DNA of 64,000 bases, taken from NCBI RefSeq assembly GCF_002607735.1, contig NZ_NBVR01000031.1, positions 434,001 to 498,000 on the forward strand, given 5' to 3'. A program made the position numbers and the translations under genes. A model generated the notes under the pieces. It made no database searches, was not told the DNA's origin, and worked only from the letters and a program-made list of their open reading frames with translations. This document shows positions 26,293-36,269 of this stretch, piece by piece (the stretch's first letter is position 1; every line of letters starts with the position of its first letter). Source of the stretch: Proteus alimentorum. Its GTDB lineage: Bacteria > Pseudomonadota > Gammaproteobacteria > Enterobacterales > Enterobacteriaceae.

Positions 26293-27201
26293 TTAACGAT
26301 CTTTCGGGTCTAATGCGTCACGTAAGCCATCACCGATAAAGTTAAAGCAAAACAGTGTGACAACTAAGAACGAAGCCGGGAAAAGTAACAACCAAGGAGA
26401 AACTTCCATTGAGTTTGCACCATCACTTAATAGTGCTCCCCAACTACTTAATGGTTCTTGTGTTCCTAACCCTAAGAAGCTTAAGAAGGATTCAAATAAA
26501 ATCATACTAGGTACTAATAAAGAGGCATACACCACCACGACACCCAGTACGTTAGGCACGATATGCCTTAACACGATATTGCGTGATGACACACCACAAA
26601 CTAATGCGGCTTCAATAAACTCTTTGCGTTTTAGACTTAAGGTTTGTCCCCTTACAATACGTGCCATATCGAGCCAAGATACCATCCCGATCGCAACGAA
26701 AATCAGTAAGATATTTTGACCAAAGAATGTCACCAATAAGATAACAAAGAACATAAATGGAAATGAGTTTAAGATTTCGAGTAAACGCATCATCACAGAG
26801 TCAACACGTCCACCAATATAGCCGGCCATTGCGCCATACAGCGTACCGACAATAACAGCAACAAAGGCGGCGGCGATACCAACCATTAATGAAATACGCC
26901 CGCCAATCGCAACACGAACTAATAAGTCACGTCCAGATGAGTCTGTACCAAAATAGTGAGAAGAGGCAAAATCAGGTGCCATCGACATCATTTCCCAGTC
27001 GGTATCGTCATAAACAAAGGGCGATAACATTGGGGCAAAAATGACAAACAATAAAATAAAGAATAGTAATACAAGGCTCGTGATAGCCGCTTTATTGTGC
27101 ATAAAACGACGACGAGCGTCTTGCCATAAACTACGACCTTCAATATCTAGCTGCTCCGAGAAATTCCCCAGAGCTTCGCTGTTTTCCTTCAGTGATAACA
27201 T
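26293..27201 (-). CDS. oppC: Oligopeptide ABC transporter permease OppC
   Basis: This 302-residue inner-membrane permease has a long cytoplasmic N-terminus, about six helices, and the EAA loop (EAALVCGVSSRNIVLRHIVPN) that contacts the ATPases. The segment HYFGTDSSGRDLLVRV is typical of DppC/OppC. It follows oppB by 18 bases. Confidence 0.95.
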   Translation of the reverse strand: MLSLKENSEALGNFSEQLDIEGRSLWQDARRRFMHNKAAITSLVLLFFILLFVIFAPMLSPFVYDDTDWEMMSMAPDFASSHYFGTDSSGRDLLVRVAIGGRISLMVGIAAAFVAVIVGTLYGAMAGYIGGRVDSVMMRLLEILNSFPFMFFVILLVTFFGQNILLIFVAIGMVSWLDMARIVRGQTLSLKRKEFIEAALVCGVSSRNIVLRHIVPNVLGVVVVYASLLVPSMILFESFLSFLGLGTQEPLSSWGALLSDGANSMEVSPWLLLFPASFLVVTLFCFNFIGDGLRDALDPKDR

Positions 27202-27219
27202 AACGCGCTCCAGTATCTA

Positions 27220-28140
27220 TTAATAACGAATTTTCGGATCAATAACGGCATATAAAATATCGACAATCGCATTAAAGAAAATCGTTAATGCACCGACGAT
27301 AATGGTTAAGCTTAATACCAATGAGTAATCTCGGTTTAAAGCACCATTAACGAAAAGTTGTCCGATACCCGGCAATCCAAAGATGGTTTCAATAACCATT
27401 GAGCCCGTAATAATACCGACGAATGCAGGCCCCATATAAGAGATAACAGGTAGCAACGCAGGTTTTAAAGCATGACGCAGTACAATTCTTTTCATCGGCA
27501 AGCCTTTCGCTTTTGCCGTTCTGATAAAGTTTGAGTGTAAAACTTCAATCATTGAACTACGGGTAATACGCGAGATACTGGCAATATAAGAAAGCGACAG
27601 TGCAATCATAGGTAGTAACATATATTGCACCGCACCGCCATTCCAGCCACCAGCTGGCAGCCACCTTAGCGAAATAGCAAAAATAAGAACCAACAGTGGT
27701 GCGACAACGAAACTCGGTATGACAACCCCCGTCATGGCAAAAGTCATGACGGTATAATCCCATTTGGTGTTTTGATTCAGTGCGGCTATCACGCCTGCCC
27801 CCACACCTAAAATGACAGCAAAAATAAATGCTGATAGCCCTAATTTAGCTGAAACAGGGAATGCTTTACCGACTAAGGTGTTTACACTGTAGTCTTTATA
27901 TTTAAAAGAAGGCCCTAAATCCCCTTTCGACAATTGAATTAAATAATCGAAGTATTGTTTATAAATAGGATCATTTAAGTGATATTTCGCTTCAATATTT
28001 GCCATGACCTCCGGTGGAAGTTTCCTCTCCCCTGTAAAAGGGCTGCCGGGTGCTAAGCGCATCATAAAAAACGAAATCGTTATTAGAATAAATAGAGTCG
28101 GTATCGCTTCTAAAAAGCGACGAAAAATAAATTTGAGCAT
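27220..28140 (-). CDS. oppB: Oligopeptide ABC transporter permease OppB
   Basis: This 306-residue permease has the usual N-terminus MLKFIFRRFLEAIPTLFILI, periplasmic APGSPF, and an EAA loop around RTAKAKGLPMKRIVLRHAL. It pairs with OppC. AGGAACGGG precedes the ATG. A terminator hairpin lies between oppA and this gene. Confidence 0.96.
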   Translation of the reverse strand: MLKFIFRRFLEAIPTLFILITISFFMMRLAPGSPFTGERKLPPEVMANIEAKYHLNDPIYKQYFDYLIQLSKGDLGPSFKYKDYSVNTLVGKAFPVSAKLGLSAFIFAVILGVGAGVIAALNQNTKWDYTVMTFAMTGVVIPSFVVAPLLVLIFAISLRWLPAGGWNGGAVQYMLLPMIALSLSYIASISRITRSSMIEVLHSNFIRTAKAKGLPMKRIVLRHALKPALLPVISYMGPAFVGIITGSMVIETIFGLPGIGQLFVNGALNRDYSLVLSLTIIVGALTIFFNAIVDILYAVIDPKIRY

Positions 28141-28180
28141 TGCCCGTTCCTATAACACAAACCTATTCAGGCGTGACGAT

Positions 28181-28212
28181 AAAAAGACCTTGCCTTAAAA
28201 AAGACAAGGTCT
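28181..28212 (-). terminator. Partial terminator between oppA and oppB
   Basis: The 8-bp stem AGACCTTG / CAAGGTCT with T-rich flanks on the minus strand fits attenuation that keeps OppA message in excess over the membrane components. Confidence 0.8.
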
Positions 28213-28219
28213 CGCCCGA

Positions 28220-29857
28220 TTACTTAGCAATAATATACAAGTCTTTAGTATGTAAATTATCTAATGGATCTTTACCTGAATAACCACCCACATAAGGTTT
28301 AACTAAACGGGTGTTTACATAGTAGTAAAGTGGAACAATCGCTGAATCTTTATCTAATACGCCTTCGGCTTTTTGATAAATAGCGGCACGTTCGTCATCA
28401 GATTTCACACGTAAAGATTCTTTGATCAATGCGTCAAATTCTGTGTTTTTATAGTGAACAGTGTTATTACTGCTGTAAGACAGCATCATGTTCAGGAATG
28501 AGGAAGGTTCGTTATAATCTGCACACCAACCCGCGCGTGCAACATCATAAGTTCCTTGGTGACGTGTATCTAAGAACGTTTTCCACTCTTGGTTTTCAAG
28601 AGAGACATCTGCACCTAAGTTTTTCTTCCAAATGGAAGAAGCCGCAATTGCCACTTTTTTGTGAAGATCAGAAGTGTTGTACAGAAGTTTAAATTTCAGT
28701 GGGTTTGCTTTGTTATAGCCCGCCTCTTCTAACAATTGACGTGCTTTTTCATTGCGTTGTTCTTGAGTCCAAGTCGCAAACCACTCTGGTTTGCTCTCTT
28801 TAATTCCATCTGTAAATGGAGGGGTAAAGCCGTAAGCTGGGATATCACCTTGGTTTTTCACTTTATAAGTGATGATATCTCTATCCATTGACAGTTTCAG
28901 TGCTTCACGAACACGAGGATCGTTAAACGGTGCTTTCTCATTATTAATTTCATAATAATAAGTACATAAATATGGGCTTATACGCAATTCATCTGGGATC
29001 TCTTTTTTCAGTTTTTGGAAAAGTTCGATCGGTAAATTGCTATATGTCATGTCGATTTCACCCGCACGATAGCGGTTTACGTCAGTGACTTCTGATGAGA
29101 TAGGTAAGAATGTCACTTTATCAATAACAGTACTTTTGTTATCCCAATAAGTTGGGCTACGCTCTAAAACAATACGTTCGTTGACTGTCCAGTCTTTTAA
29201 ATTATAAGCACCGTTGCCGACGAAGTTAGCAGGTTGTGTCCATTTTTCACCAAATTTTTCAATCACTTTTTGGTTAACTGGCGACATGGAAGAGTGAGCT
29301 AATAGTTTTGGTAAATAAGGCACTGCTTCAGATAAAGTAATTTCTAATGTGTTGTTATCTAATGCCTTAACACCTAATTCTGTGGCTTTTTTCTTACCTG
29401 CAATAATATCGTCAATATTCACGATATGCGCATATTGCAGATAGCTTTCATAAGGAGATGCGGTATTAGGATCCGCTAAACGTTGCCAGCTATAAACGAA
29501 ATCTTGTGCTGTAACAGGTTCACCATTTGACCATTTAGCGCCTTCACGAATTTTGAATGTCCAAACAGTAAAATCTTTATTTTCCCAACTCGTTGCAGAG
29601 CCCGGTAAAATTTCACCATCTGGGCCAACAATCGTCACGCCTTCGAACAGATCACGCGCTAGTGCAGATTCAGGCACACCTTCAATTTTATGGGGATCAA
29701 GTGATTGTGGTTCAGAGCCGTTATTACGTACAAGCACTTGTTTTTCAGCTAATTTCACTCCATCTGGAACAACAGCAGCGTTAGCCGTTAGTGCTGACAA
29801 TCCAAAGATTGCGCTTATTGCAATCGCCAACGCACTCTTTTTAGTTAAATTACTCAT
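28220..29857 (-). CDS. oppA: Periplasmic oligopeptide-binding protein OppA
   Basis: This 545-residue solute-binding protein of the SBP_bac_5 family captures oligopeptides for OppBCDF. A signal peptide ends near LTANA. Family features are EPQSLDPHKIEG, AKWSNGEPVTAQDFVYSWQR and the tryptophan-rich binding region WCADYNEPSSF. GGGAG lies ten bases before the ATG. The leader has CA-rich stretches of the sort bound by the small RNA GcvB in E. coli oppA, but I cannot confirm that here. It is the copy nearest oppB. Confidence 0.96.
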   Translation of the reverse strand: MSNLTKKSALAIAISAIFGLSALTANAAVVPDGVKLAEKQVLVRNNGSEPQSLDPHKIEGVPESALARDLFEGVTIVGPDGEILPGSATSWENKDFTVWTFKIREGAKWSNGEPVTAQDFVYSWQRLADPNTASPYESYLQYAHIVNIDDIIAGKKKATELGVKALDNNTLEITLSEAVPYLPKLLAHSSMSPVNQKVIEKFGEKWTQPANFVGNGAYNLKDWTVNERIVLERSPTYWDNKSTVIDKVTFLPISSEVTDVNRYRAGEIDMTYSNLPIELFQKLKKEIPDELRISPYLCTYYYEINNEKAPFNDPRVREALKLSMDRDIITYKVKNQGDIPAYGFTPPFTDGIKESKPEWFATWTQEQRNEKARQLLEEAGYNKANPLKFKLLYNTSDLHKKVAIAASSIWKKNLGADVSLENQEWKTFLDTRHQGTYDVARAGWCADYNEPSSFLNMMLSYSSNNTVHYKNTEFDALIKESLRVKSDDERAAIYQKAEGVLDKDSAIVPLYYYVNTRLVKPYVGGYSGKDPLDNLHTKDLYIIAK

Positions 29858-30128
29858 CTTATAAAATACTCCCAGTTAGTGAGTTGGTTGTTAGACAACC
29901 ATTCTGTGATGTTCAGCTGTGTTTTAGAACGGTTTACACAACTTATTGTTTTTACAAAAAATAAATCAATCTTGCTTATTTGCTATCAGTGCTTAATTGC
30001 CTGATAGCATTATAATTTTTTTATGCCGCTATCTTTTTAGTGTGGCTTTTTATTGTTTAACTACTTTTTAAACCACTTTTACTTATTCAAATCACACATA
30101 ACTATAGAATATCGATAATTTACCAGTT

Positions 30129-31766
30129 TTAGTTATCTGCCTTTATAAAATAGCGCTTTAAGTCCGTATAATCAAAGGGGTCTTTACCTGTAAATCCGCC
30201 TACTTTTGGATTAACTAATCTAACACTGACACGATAATAAACAGGCACTATCGCCGAGTCCTTGTCTAGCAAGGCTTCAGCGCGCTGATAGAGTTGATGA
30301 CGAGCCCCTTTATCCACCGCAACTGAGGCATTATTTAATGCTTCATCGTAGTCATTATTTACATAAAAGACGGTATTAAGACTACTTGTGGAAAGAAATG
30401 AATTTAAAAACGAGGTAGGTTCATTATAATCTGCACACCACGTTGCTCTCGCGACTTGGTAATTCCCTTGGTTACGGTTTTCTAATGCGGTTTTCCACTC
30501 TTGGTTTTGCAACGTCACATTGGCACCAATACTTTTTTTCCACATCGATGCTGCCGCTATTGCCTGTTGTTTATTTTGATCTGACGTATTGTAGAGCAAA
30601 GTGAAAGTCAGTGGATTTTGACCATCAAATCCCGCTTCTTTTAATAACTCACGCGCCCTTTCATTACGTTGCTGTTGTGTCCAGTAAGCCCATTTTGGTG
30701 GCTTAAAATTGCCATTACCAATAAAAGAAGGGGTAAACGAATAAGCTGGGATTTGCCCTTGCCCCATTATTTTCTCAGCAATGACTTCTCTATCAAGAGT
30801 CAGTTTCACTGCTTCTCGAACACGAGGATCATCAAAAGGCGCTTTTTTATTATTTAATTCATAATAGAAAGTACATAAATACGGTGTGACATGTAAATTC
30901 TCTGGCTGTTCTTGCTTCATTTTTCTATAAAGAACAGGAGGAATAGCGCTATTAGTGATATCTATTTCACCACTACGATAGCGATTTATATCACTGGTTT
31001 CTGAGCTAATTGGTAAAAATGTAGCTTGCTCAATAATGGTGTTTTTATTATCCCAATAAAGTGGATTACGTTTTAAAGTCACCTTTTCATTTACAACCCA
31101 ATTATCAATAACATAAGCACCATTACCGACAAAATTTTCGGGCCGAGTCCAATTCACGCCATATTTTTCAACAATCTCTTTTTTAACTGGCTTTAACGGA
31201 GTGTGGCTGACCATATCGACTAAATAAGGAATTGGCTTGGTTAAATTGACTTGCAACGTATGAGGATCTATCGCTTTCACACCTAATGTTTCGGGCGCTT
31301 TTTTGCCACTAAGAATATCTGCAACATTTTCAACATAAGCATATTCGAGATAACTGGCATAAGGTGAACCTGTTTTAGGATCGACCACTCGACGCCAGCT
31401 ATAAACAAAGTCTTCAGCAGTCACTGGTGTGCCATCACTCCACTTTGCGTCTTCTCGCAAATAGAATGTCCACACCTTGTTATCATCAGTTTCCCAGCGT
31501 TGTGCAACGCCGGGTATACTTTCACCATTAGGTCCAACGTAGGTCAGTCCCTCTAATAAATTTAAAATAATATTAGTTTCTGGTGCGCCTTCTACTTTGT
31601 GCGGATCAAGTGATGAAACTTCAGTACCATTATTAATCACGATATTCTGTTGTTTTGCCAAAATAGTGTCTTCAGGAAGAGTGACGGCATGAGAAAAAAA
31701 GGAGGTTAATACAAGTGACATAATACTGAGTGGAAACACTGTTTTTAACGTAACTTTATTTTTCAT
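30129..31766 (-). CDS. Second OppA-like periplasmic peptide-binding protein (tandem paralogue)
   Basis: This 545-residue paralogue of the adjacent oppA covers its whole length, for example SSLDPHKVEGAPE, DAKWSDGTPVTAEDF and WCADYNEPTSF. It has a signal peptide (KNKVTLKTVFPLSIMSLVL). The start at 31766 has AGGAGAGG 5 bases upstream; the frame opens earlier at 31811 without such a site. It has its own upstream region and lies 270 bases before oppA, so it may feed the same OppBCDF with different peptides, like E. coli MppA (inference). Confidence 0.9.
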   Translation of the reverse strand: MKNKVTLKTVFPLSIMSLVLTSFFSHAVTLPEDTILAKQQNIVINNGTEVSSLDPHKVEGAPETNIILNLLEGLTYVGPNGESIPGVAQRWETDDNKVWTFYLREDAKWSDGTPVTAEDFVYSWRRVVDPKTGSPYASYLEYAYVENVADILSGKKAPETLGVKAIDPHTLQVNLTKPIPYLVDMVSHTPLKPVKKEIVEKYGVNWTRPENFVGNGAYVIDNWVVNEKVTLKRNPLYWDNKNTIIEQATFLPISSETSDINRYRSGEIDITNSAIPPVLYRKMKQEQPENLHVTPYLCTFYYELNNKKAPFDDPRVREAVKLTLDREVIAEKIMGQGQIPAYSFTPSFIGNGNFKPPKWAYWTQQQRNERARELLKEAGFDGQNPLTFTLLYNTSDQNKQQAIAAASMWKKSIGANVTLQNQEWKTALENRNQGNYQVARATWCADYNEPTSFLNSFLSTSSLNTVFYVNNDYDEALNNASVAVDKGARHQLYQRAEALLDKDSAIVPVYYRVSVRLVNPKVGGFTGKDPFDYTDLKRYFIKADN

Positions 31767-32741
31767 GGGTACCTCTCCTAATAAACAATAATTTATAGCG
31801 GGGTCGCTCAATTAACGATATGTATCGTTGTTAAATTTTGATTGTAATATTTATGGCTCTCAAACGTTTAAAGATATTAATGAGATAAAAATGATACCAA
31901 TACTCTTCTTTTTTACACTTATCGTAAATTTTGTCAATTAATGCGGTATTCTTATCACTTAACTTTATTGAGCCCTCTAGAGTTCTATCCTGAGAAAATA
32001 AAAAACACATATCGAGAGAAGCAAAACAACAAATAAACATTAAATTAACATCATGCAAGTTTTATAGATAGAAAACCTACTTCGCTCACAGAATTAATAT
32101 AATTAGGATGGATTTCGTCCAACTTGCAGAACTTTATGATGCTTTATTTGTAAAGAGTTTCTCTTTGAAATTAATTTAAAATAATAATAATTTCATTTTT
32201 AGGCTGAATCACAATTCTGATCTAAAAATCTTTATAGATTATTAAATATTCATTTTTATTATTTATTTTTAATATTTAATCTAAATGTTTAATTGAAATA
32301 GAATTAAACCATTTTTCATTTGTATTTCTATGTGTTAGATAAGAAACATTCTCAACTTGTGATTAACTATTCTTCTACCAAAATTAATTTTGGTTACTTA
32401 TAACTAAGAGTTATATGTAAGCGTAATTAAAACTTTGCGCATTGGTCACGTTTTGCCTAAGTTAATTTCACAACGTAATAATAATTAGACGTATTAACCT
32501 TTTCTGCTTATTTTTACAGCAAGAAAACCATGTAAAACAACCGACTCAACGAGTACGGATATTGATTGACATTATCAATGTCCACTTAAGATAAAAACAA
32601 GCGTTAAAAGCCACCCTATGGGTTCGATTAAAAGACGTTTTACTCATTTTAATTCGAATAAAAATTGACCATCAAAGGCTAACACGCTCTAATAAATTAT
32701 TGACATGACGATTTTAGTGACACCGTTTCAGGGAGCGTCTC
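31767..32741. other. AT-rich intergenic region between divergent peptide-transport operons
   Basis: This 975-base region has no convincing gene. It must hold the promoters of the second oppA (minus) and of the second transporter (plus). Two symmetric sites stand out: an 18-base palindrome at 32377-32394 and GACATT-ATC-AATGTC at 32568-32582. Either could be an operator. Confidence 0.5.
32377..32394. promoter_or_regulatory. 18-base perfect palindrome, candidate operator
   Basis: ACCAAAATTAATTTTGGT is fully self-complementary. It is about 350 bases upstream of the second solute-binding protein gene. No known regulator consensus was matched with confidence. Confidence 0.35.
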
Positions 32742-34307
32742 ATGAAAGCAAAATTATTATCATTATTCGTTGTGGGTGCCCTTTCCGTACCGGCATTTGC
32801 AGCAACACCTGCTAATACATTAATTGTGGTACAAGGGCTTGATGATATTGTCAGCCTTGATCCCGCTGAAAGTAATGAGCTATCAAGTATTCAAACTGTA
32901 CCAAGTTTATATCAACGTATTGTTCAACCTAATCGTGATAATCCTGAAATTAATGAACCCATTTTAGTTGACAGTTGGCAAGCGAATCCTGAACAAAAAA
33001 CAATTGTATTTAAAATTAAACCCGATGCGAAATTTGCATCAGGTAACGCTGTACGCCCTGAAGATATTATCTTCTCTTATCAGCGTGCGATCACCATGAA
33101 TAAATCACCTGCTTTTATTCTAAATGTCTTGGGTTGGAAAACAGATAATATCAGTTCGTTACTGAAAAAAATCAGTGATAATGAATTGGAAGTACGTTGG
33201 ACTGCCGATGTTAGCCCTGATGTTGTGTTAAATATCCTTTCAACGCCAATTGCTTCTATTGTTGATGAGAAGCTGGTTTCTGCTCATGTTAAAAATAATG
33301 ACTTTGGTAATAGCTGGCTGAAAATGAATTCAGCAGGAAGTGGCGCATACAAAATGCGCGCTTATCAACCACGTCAAGCCATCGTGTTAGAAGCCAACCC
33401 TCTCTCGCCCACTGGCGCACCTAAAATGGCGAATATTATTATTAAAAACGTGCCCGATCCGGCATCACGTCGCTTATTGATTGAAAAAGGTGATGCAGAC
33501 ATTGCGCGTGAACTGGGTACTGATCAAACAGCCGCGTTAGCAGGCAAAGCGGGGATCAAAATTTTAGATATTCCTTCTGCTGAACAAGTGTATATGGCGT
33601 TTAATACCGCCAGTGGAAATCCGGCACTGAGTAACCCCGCTTTTTGGGAAGCCTCACGCTATTTAATTGACTACAAAGGTATTACTGAAGATTTAATGCG
33701 TGGTCAGTATTTTATTCACCAAAGTTTTTTACCTGTGGGTTTACCGGGGGCACTAAAAGATAATCCATTCACTTTTAACCCAGAAAAAGCGAAAGAAATT
33801 TTAGCCAAAGCGGGGATCAGCAATGCACGCTTTACATTAGATGTTGAGAACAAAGTTCCTTACATCACTGTGGCACAATCTATTCAAGCAAGCTTTGCTC
33901 AAGCAGGTGTACAAGTTGATTTATTACCTGCTGCAGGCAGCCAAGTGTATAGCCGTGTGCGCGCTAAACAACATCAAGCAGCGATCCGCTTTTGGATCCC
34001 TGATTATTTTGATGCTCACTCAAATGCCAGTGCCTTTGCTTATAATGACGGACAATCCAATACTGTTGCTTGGTTAAATGGTTGGAAAATTCCTGAGTTA
34101 AGTCAGCAAACATTGACTGCACTTAATGAAGCGGATAAAGCAAAACGTCAATCACTCTATACTGAAATGCAAAAAGAGTTACAACGTAGCTCACCTTATG
34201 TGTTTATCGACCAAGGTAAAAATCAAATCGTGATGCGCGATAACGTCAAAGGTTATGCACAAGGCCTAAATGCAGATATGGTCTATTATGACAAAGTGAC
34301 TAAGTAA
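32742..34307 (+). CDS. Periplasmic solute-binding protein of a peptide/nickel-type ABC transporter
   Basis: This 521-residue SBP_bac_5 protein has a signal peptide MKAKLLSLFVVGALSVPAFA. The fold markers are present: DIVSLDPAES near the start, FKIKPDAKFASGNAVRPEDI and PDYFDAHSNASAF towards the end. It is only distantly similar to the OppA pair nearby. GGAGCG lies before the ATG. A terminator hairpin separates it from the permease genes, as after oppA. The family includes binders of peptides, nickel and metallophores; the sequence does not tell which. Confidence 0.88.
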   Translation: MKAKLLSLFVVGALSVPAFAATPANTLIVVQGLDDIVSLDPAESNELSSIQTVPSLYQRIVQPNRDNPEINEPILVDSWQANPEQKTIVFKIKPDAKFASGNAVRPEDIIFSYQRAITMNKSPAFILNVLGWKTDNISSLLKKISDNELEVRWTADVSPDVVLNILSTPIASIVDEKLVSAHVKNNDFGNSWLKMNSAGSGAYKMRAYQPRQAIVLEANPLSPTGAPKMANIIIKNVPDPASRRLLIEKGDADIARELGTDQTAALAGKAGIKILDIPSAEQVYMAFNTASGNPALSNPAFWEASRYLIDYKGITEDLMRGQYFIHQSFLPVGLPGALKDNPFTFNPEKAKEILAKAGISNARFTLDVENKVPYITVAQSIQASFAQAGVQVDLLPAAGSQVYSRVRAKQHQAAIRFWIPDYFDAHSNASAFAYNDGQSNTVAWLNGWKIPELSQQTLTALNEADKAKRQSLYTEMQKELQRSSPYVFIDQGKNQIVMRDNVKGYAQGLNADMVYYDKVTK

Positions 34308-34332
34308 GCCACTAAGTAATATTTTTTCTGAA

Positions 34333-34372
34333 ACCATCCACAGTCATGTTACTGTGGATGGTCTATTTTTTT
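34333..34372 (+). terminator. Partial terminator after the solute-binding protein gene
   Basis: The 11-bp stem ACCATCCACAG / CTGTGGATGGT with an 8-base loop is followed by seven Ts within ten bases. It lies before the first permease gene. Confidence 0.88.
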
Positions 34373-34395
34373 GCCATTTCACTAGGTATTGCTGT

Positions 34396-35439
34396 ATGAA
34401 TACTGCTATGACGTTATCTTTTCGTCTAAAAGGTCAGTTAATTACCTTTGCACAAGGAATATTGACTCTGGTGCTGACTCTTTTAGGCCTTCTTGTCATC
34501 ACATTTACGCTTTCTGCTCTTTCACCTGTCGATCCTGTCTTACAAATTGTTGGTGATCACGCAAGCCTCGAAACCTATAACCAAGTAAAACATGAACTAG
34601 GACTGGATTTACCTATCTATATGCAGTTTTTTCACTATGTGGAAGCACTGCTACAAGGGCATTTAGGTACAGCAACATCAACAGGTCAACCTGTTCTTGA
34701 TGATTTGTTAGCAACTTTCCCCGCTACGTTGGAATTAGCGACTATTGCATTACTGATTGGCGCCAGTCTCGGTATTTTATTCGGCGTTTTATGTGCGCGG
34801 TTTGTGGGAACTCCCCTCGATTTTATTTTGCGGATTCTAACGTTATTAGGCAGTTCAGTCCCTATTTTCTGGTTAGGTTTGATTTTGCTCTTGATATTTT
34901 ATGCCACATTACAATGGACTGCAGGTCCCGGACGATTAGACGATATCTATCAATTCACCATTGAACCCATAACGGGTTTTGCATTAATTGATACATTATT
35001 AGCGGGCGATAAAGAGGCTTTTTTTAATGCAATATCACACCTTATTTTGCCCGTTTCTTTATTAGCTTATTTTGCCCTTGCTTCTATCACACGTTTAACG
35101 CGTTCAGCCTGCTTAAACGAAATGAATAAAGAGTATGTCACGTTAGCAAGAGCAAAAGGCATTGGCGAATTGCGTATTCTTTTTTATCACGTACTGCCGA
35201 ATATTCGTGGTGTCTTAATGACTATTATCGCCCTGTCTTACACTGGCATGTTAGAAGGCGCCGTATTGACAGAAACGGTCTTTTCTTGGCCGGGAATTGG
35301 TCGATATCTCACAACAGCACTTTTTGCAGGTGATACCACAGCTATTATGGGCGGTACTTTAATTATCGGTTTATGCTTTGTCTTTATTAATAATATGACC
35401 GATATCGTTATTCGTTTGACTGATCCGAGGCTCCGCTAA
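34396..35439 (+). CDS. ABC transporter permease (DppB/NikB type)
   Basis: This 347-residue inner-membrane protein has about six helices. The first is preceded by a basic segment, and the EAA-type loop lies around LARAKGIGELRILFYHVLPN. A periplasmic stretch of about 30 residues near GPGRLDDIYQFTIEP is larger than in OppB. The start at 34396 is preferred to 34354 because the longer form adds a cysteine-rich, non-family extension over the terminator. It shares one base with the next gene. Confidence 0.88.
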   Translation: MNTAMTLSFRLKGQLITFAQGILTLVLTLLGLLVITFTLSALSPVDPVLQIVGDHASLETYNQVKHELGLDLPIYMQFFHYVEALLQGHLGTATSTGQPVLDDLLATFPATLELATIALLIGASLGILFGVLCARFVGTPLDFILRILTLLGSSVPIFWLGLILLLIFYATLQWTAGPGRLDDIYQFTIEPITGFALIDTLLAGDKEAFFNAISHLILPVSLLAYFALASITRLTRSACLNEMNKEYVTLARAKGIGELRILFYHVLPNIRGVLMTIIALSYTGMLEGAVLTETVFSWPGIGRYLTTALFAGDTTAIMGGTLIIGLCFVFINNMTDIVIRLTDPRLR

Positions 35440-36269
35440 TGTCATCCTTATTTTTAAGAAAAATAGCGCGTTCGCCTTCCGCATTTATCGGTTTATCGTT
35501 GCTTATTTTACTGTTAATTATAGCTATTTTTGCACCTTGGTTAACCCCTTATGATCCCAATTGGCAACATGCTGCCCAACGTTTGTTAGCACCCAATGCG
35601 GAACATTGGCTAGGCACAGATAATTATGGGCGCGATATTCTTTCTCGCCTTATCTATGGTACTCGCCCAATGCTAGGTTTAGTGGGGCTGGTGGCGCTTA
35701 TTACACTACCTTTAGGATTATTGATTGGGATTTTATCTGGATATTACGGTGGTTGGACTGAACGTATTTTAATGCGCTTCACCGATATTGTGATGTCGAT
35801 GCCTTCTCTTATTCTCGCTTTCGCCTTTGTTGCAATGTTAGGCCCGGGTCTGCTAAATGGGGCATTAGCACTGGCTTTAACTGCATGGCCAGCTTATGCA
35901 CGGCAATCACGCAGTGAAATTCAACATTTACGTAATAGTGATTATCTTGCTGCCGCTGAAATGATGGGTATTAAAGGTATCCGACTATTATGGGGACATA
36001 TTTTACCACTGTGTTTACCTTCAGCCATTGTACGTTTAGCACTGAACTTAGCGGTGATTATCCTCGCAGCGGCAGGATTGGGTTTTCTTGGATTAGGTGC
36101 TCGTCCACCGATGGCGGAATGGGGAGCAATGATCGCAGAAGGTATGCCTGTTATTTTTGATCAATGGTGGGTTGCTGCTATTCCGGGTACGGCAATTTTA
36201 ATCAGTAGCTTAGCATTTAATTTATTGGGTGATGGATTACGTGATGTATTGGGAGATACCCATGAATAA
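35439..36269 (+). CDS. ABC transporter permease (DppC/NikC type)
   Basis: This 276-residue permease has the family landmark HWLGTDNYGRDILSRL and an EAA loop around AAEMMGIKGIRLLWGHILPL. It has a shorter N-terminus than OppC. Its ATG overlaps the stop codon of the previous gene by one base, indicating tight coupling. Confidence 0.9.
   Translation: MSSLFLRKIARSPSAFIGLSLLILLLIIAIFAPWLTPYDPNWQHAAQRLLAPNAEHWLGTDNYGRDILSRLIYGTRPMLGLVGLVALITLPLGLLIGILSGYYGGWTERILMRFTDIVMSMPSLILAFAFVAMLGPGLLNGALALALTAWPAYARQSRSEIQHLRNSDYLAAAEMMGIKGIRLLWGHILPLCLPSAIVRLALNLAVIILAAAGLGFLGLGARPPMAEWGAMIAEGMPVIFDQWWVAAIPGTAILISSLAFNLLGDGLRDVLGDTHE

Noticed and set aside
31831-32058. 75-codon ORF upstream of the second oppA
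   Set aside because: No clear ribosome-binding site or family. It sits where the promoter of the second oppA is expected.
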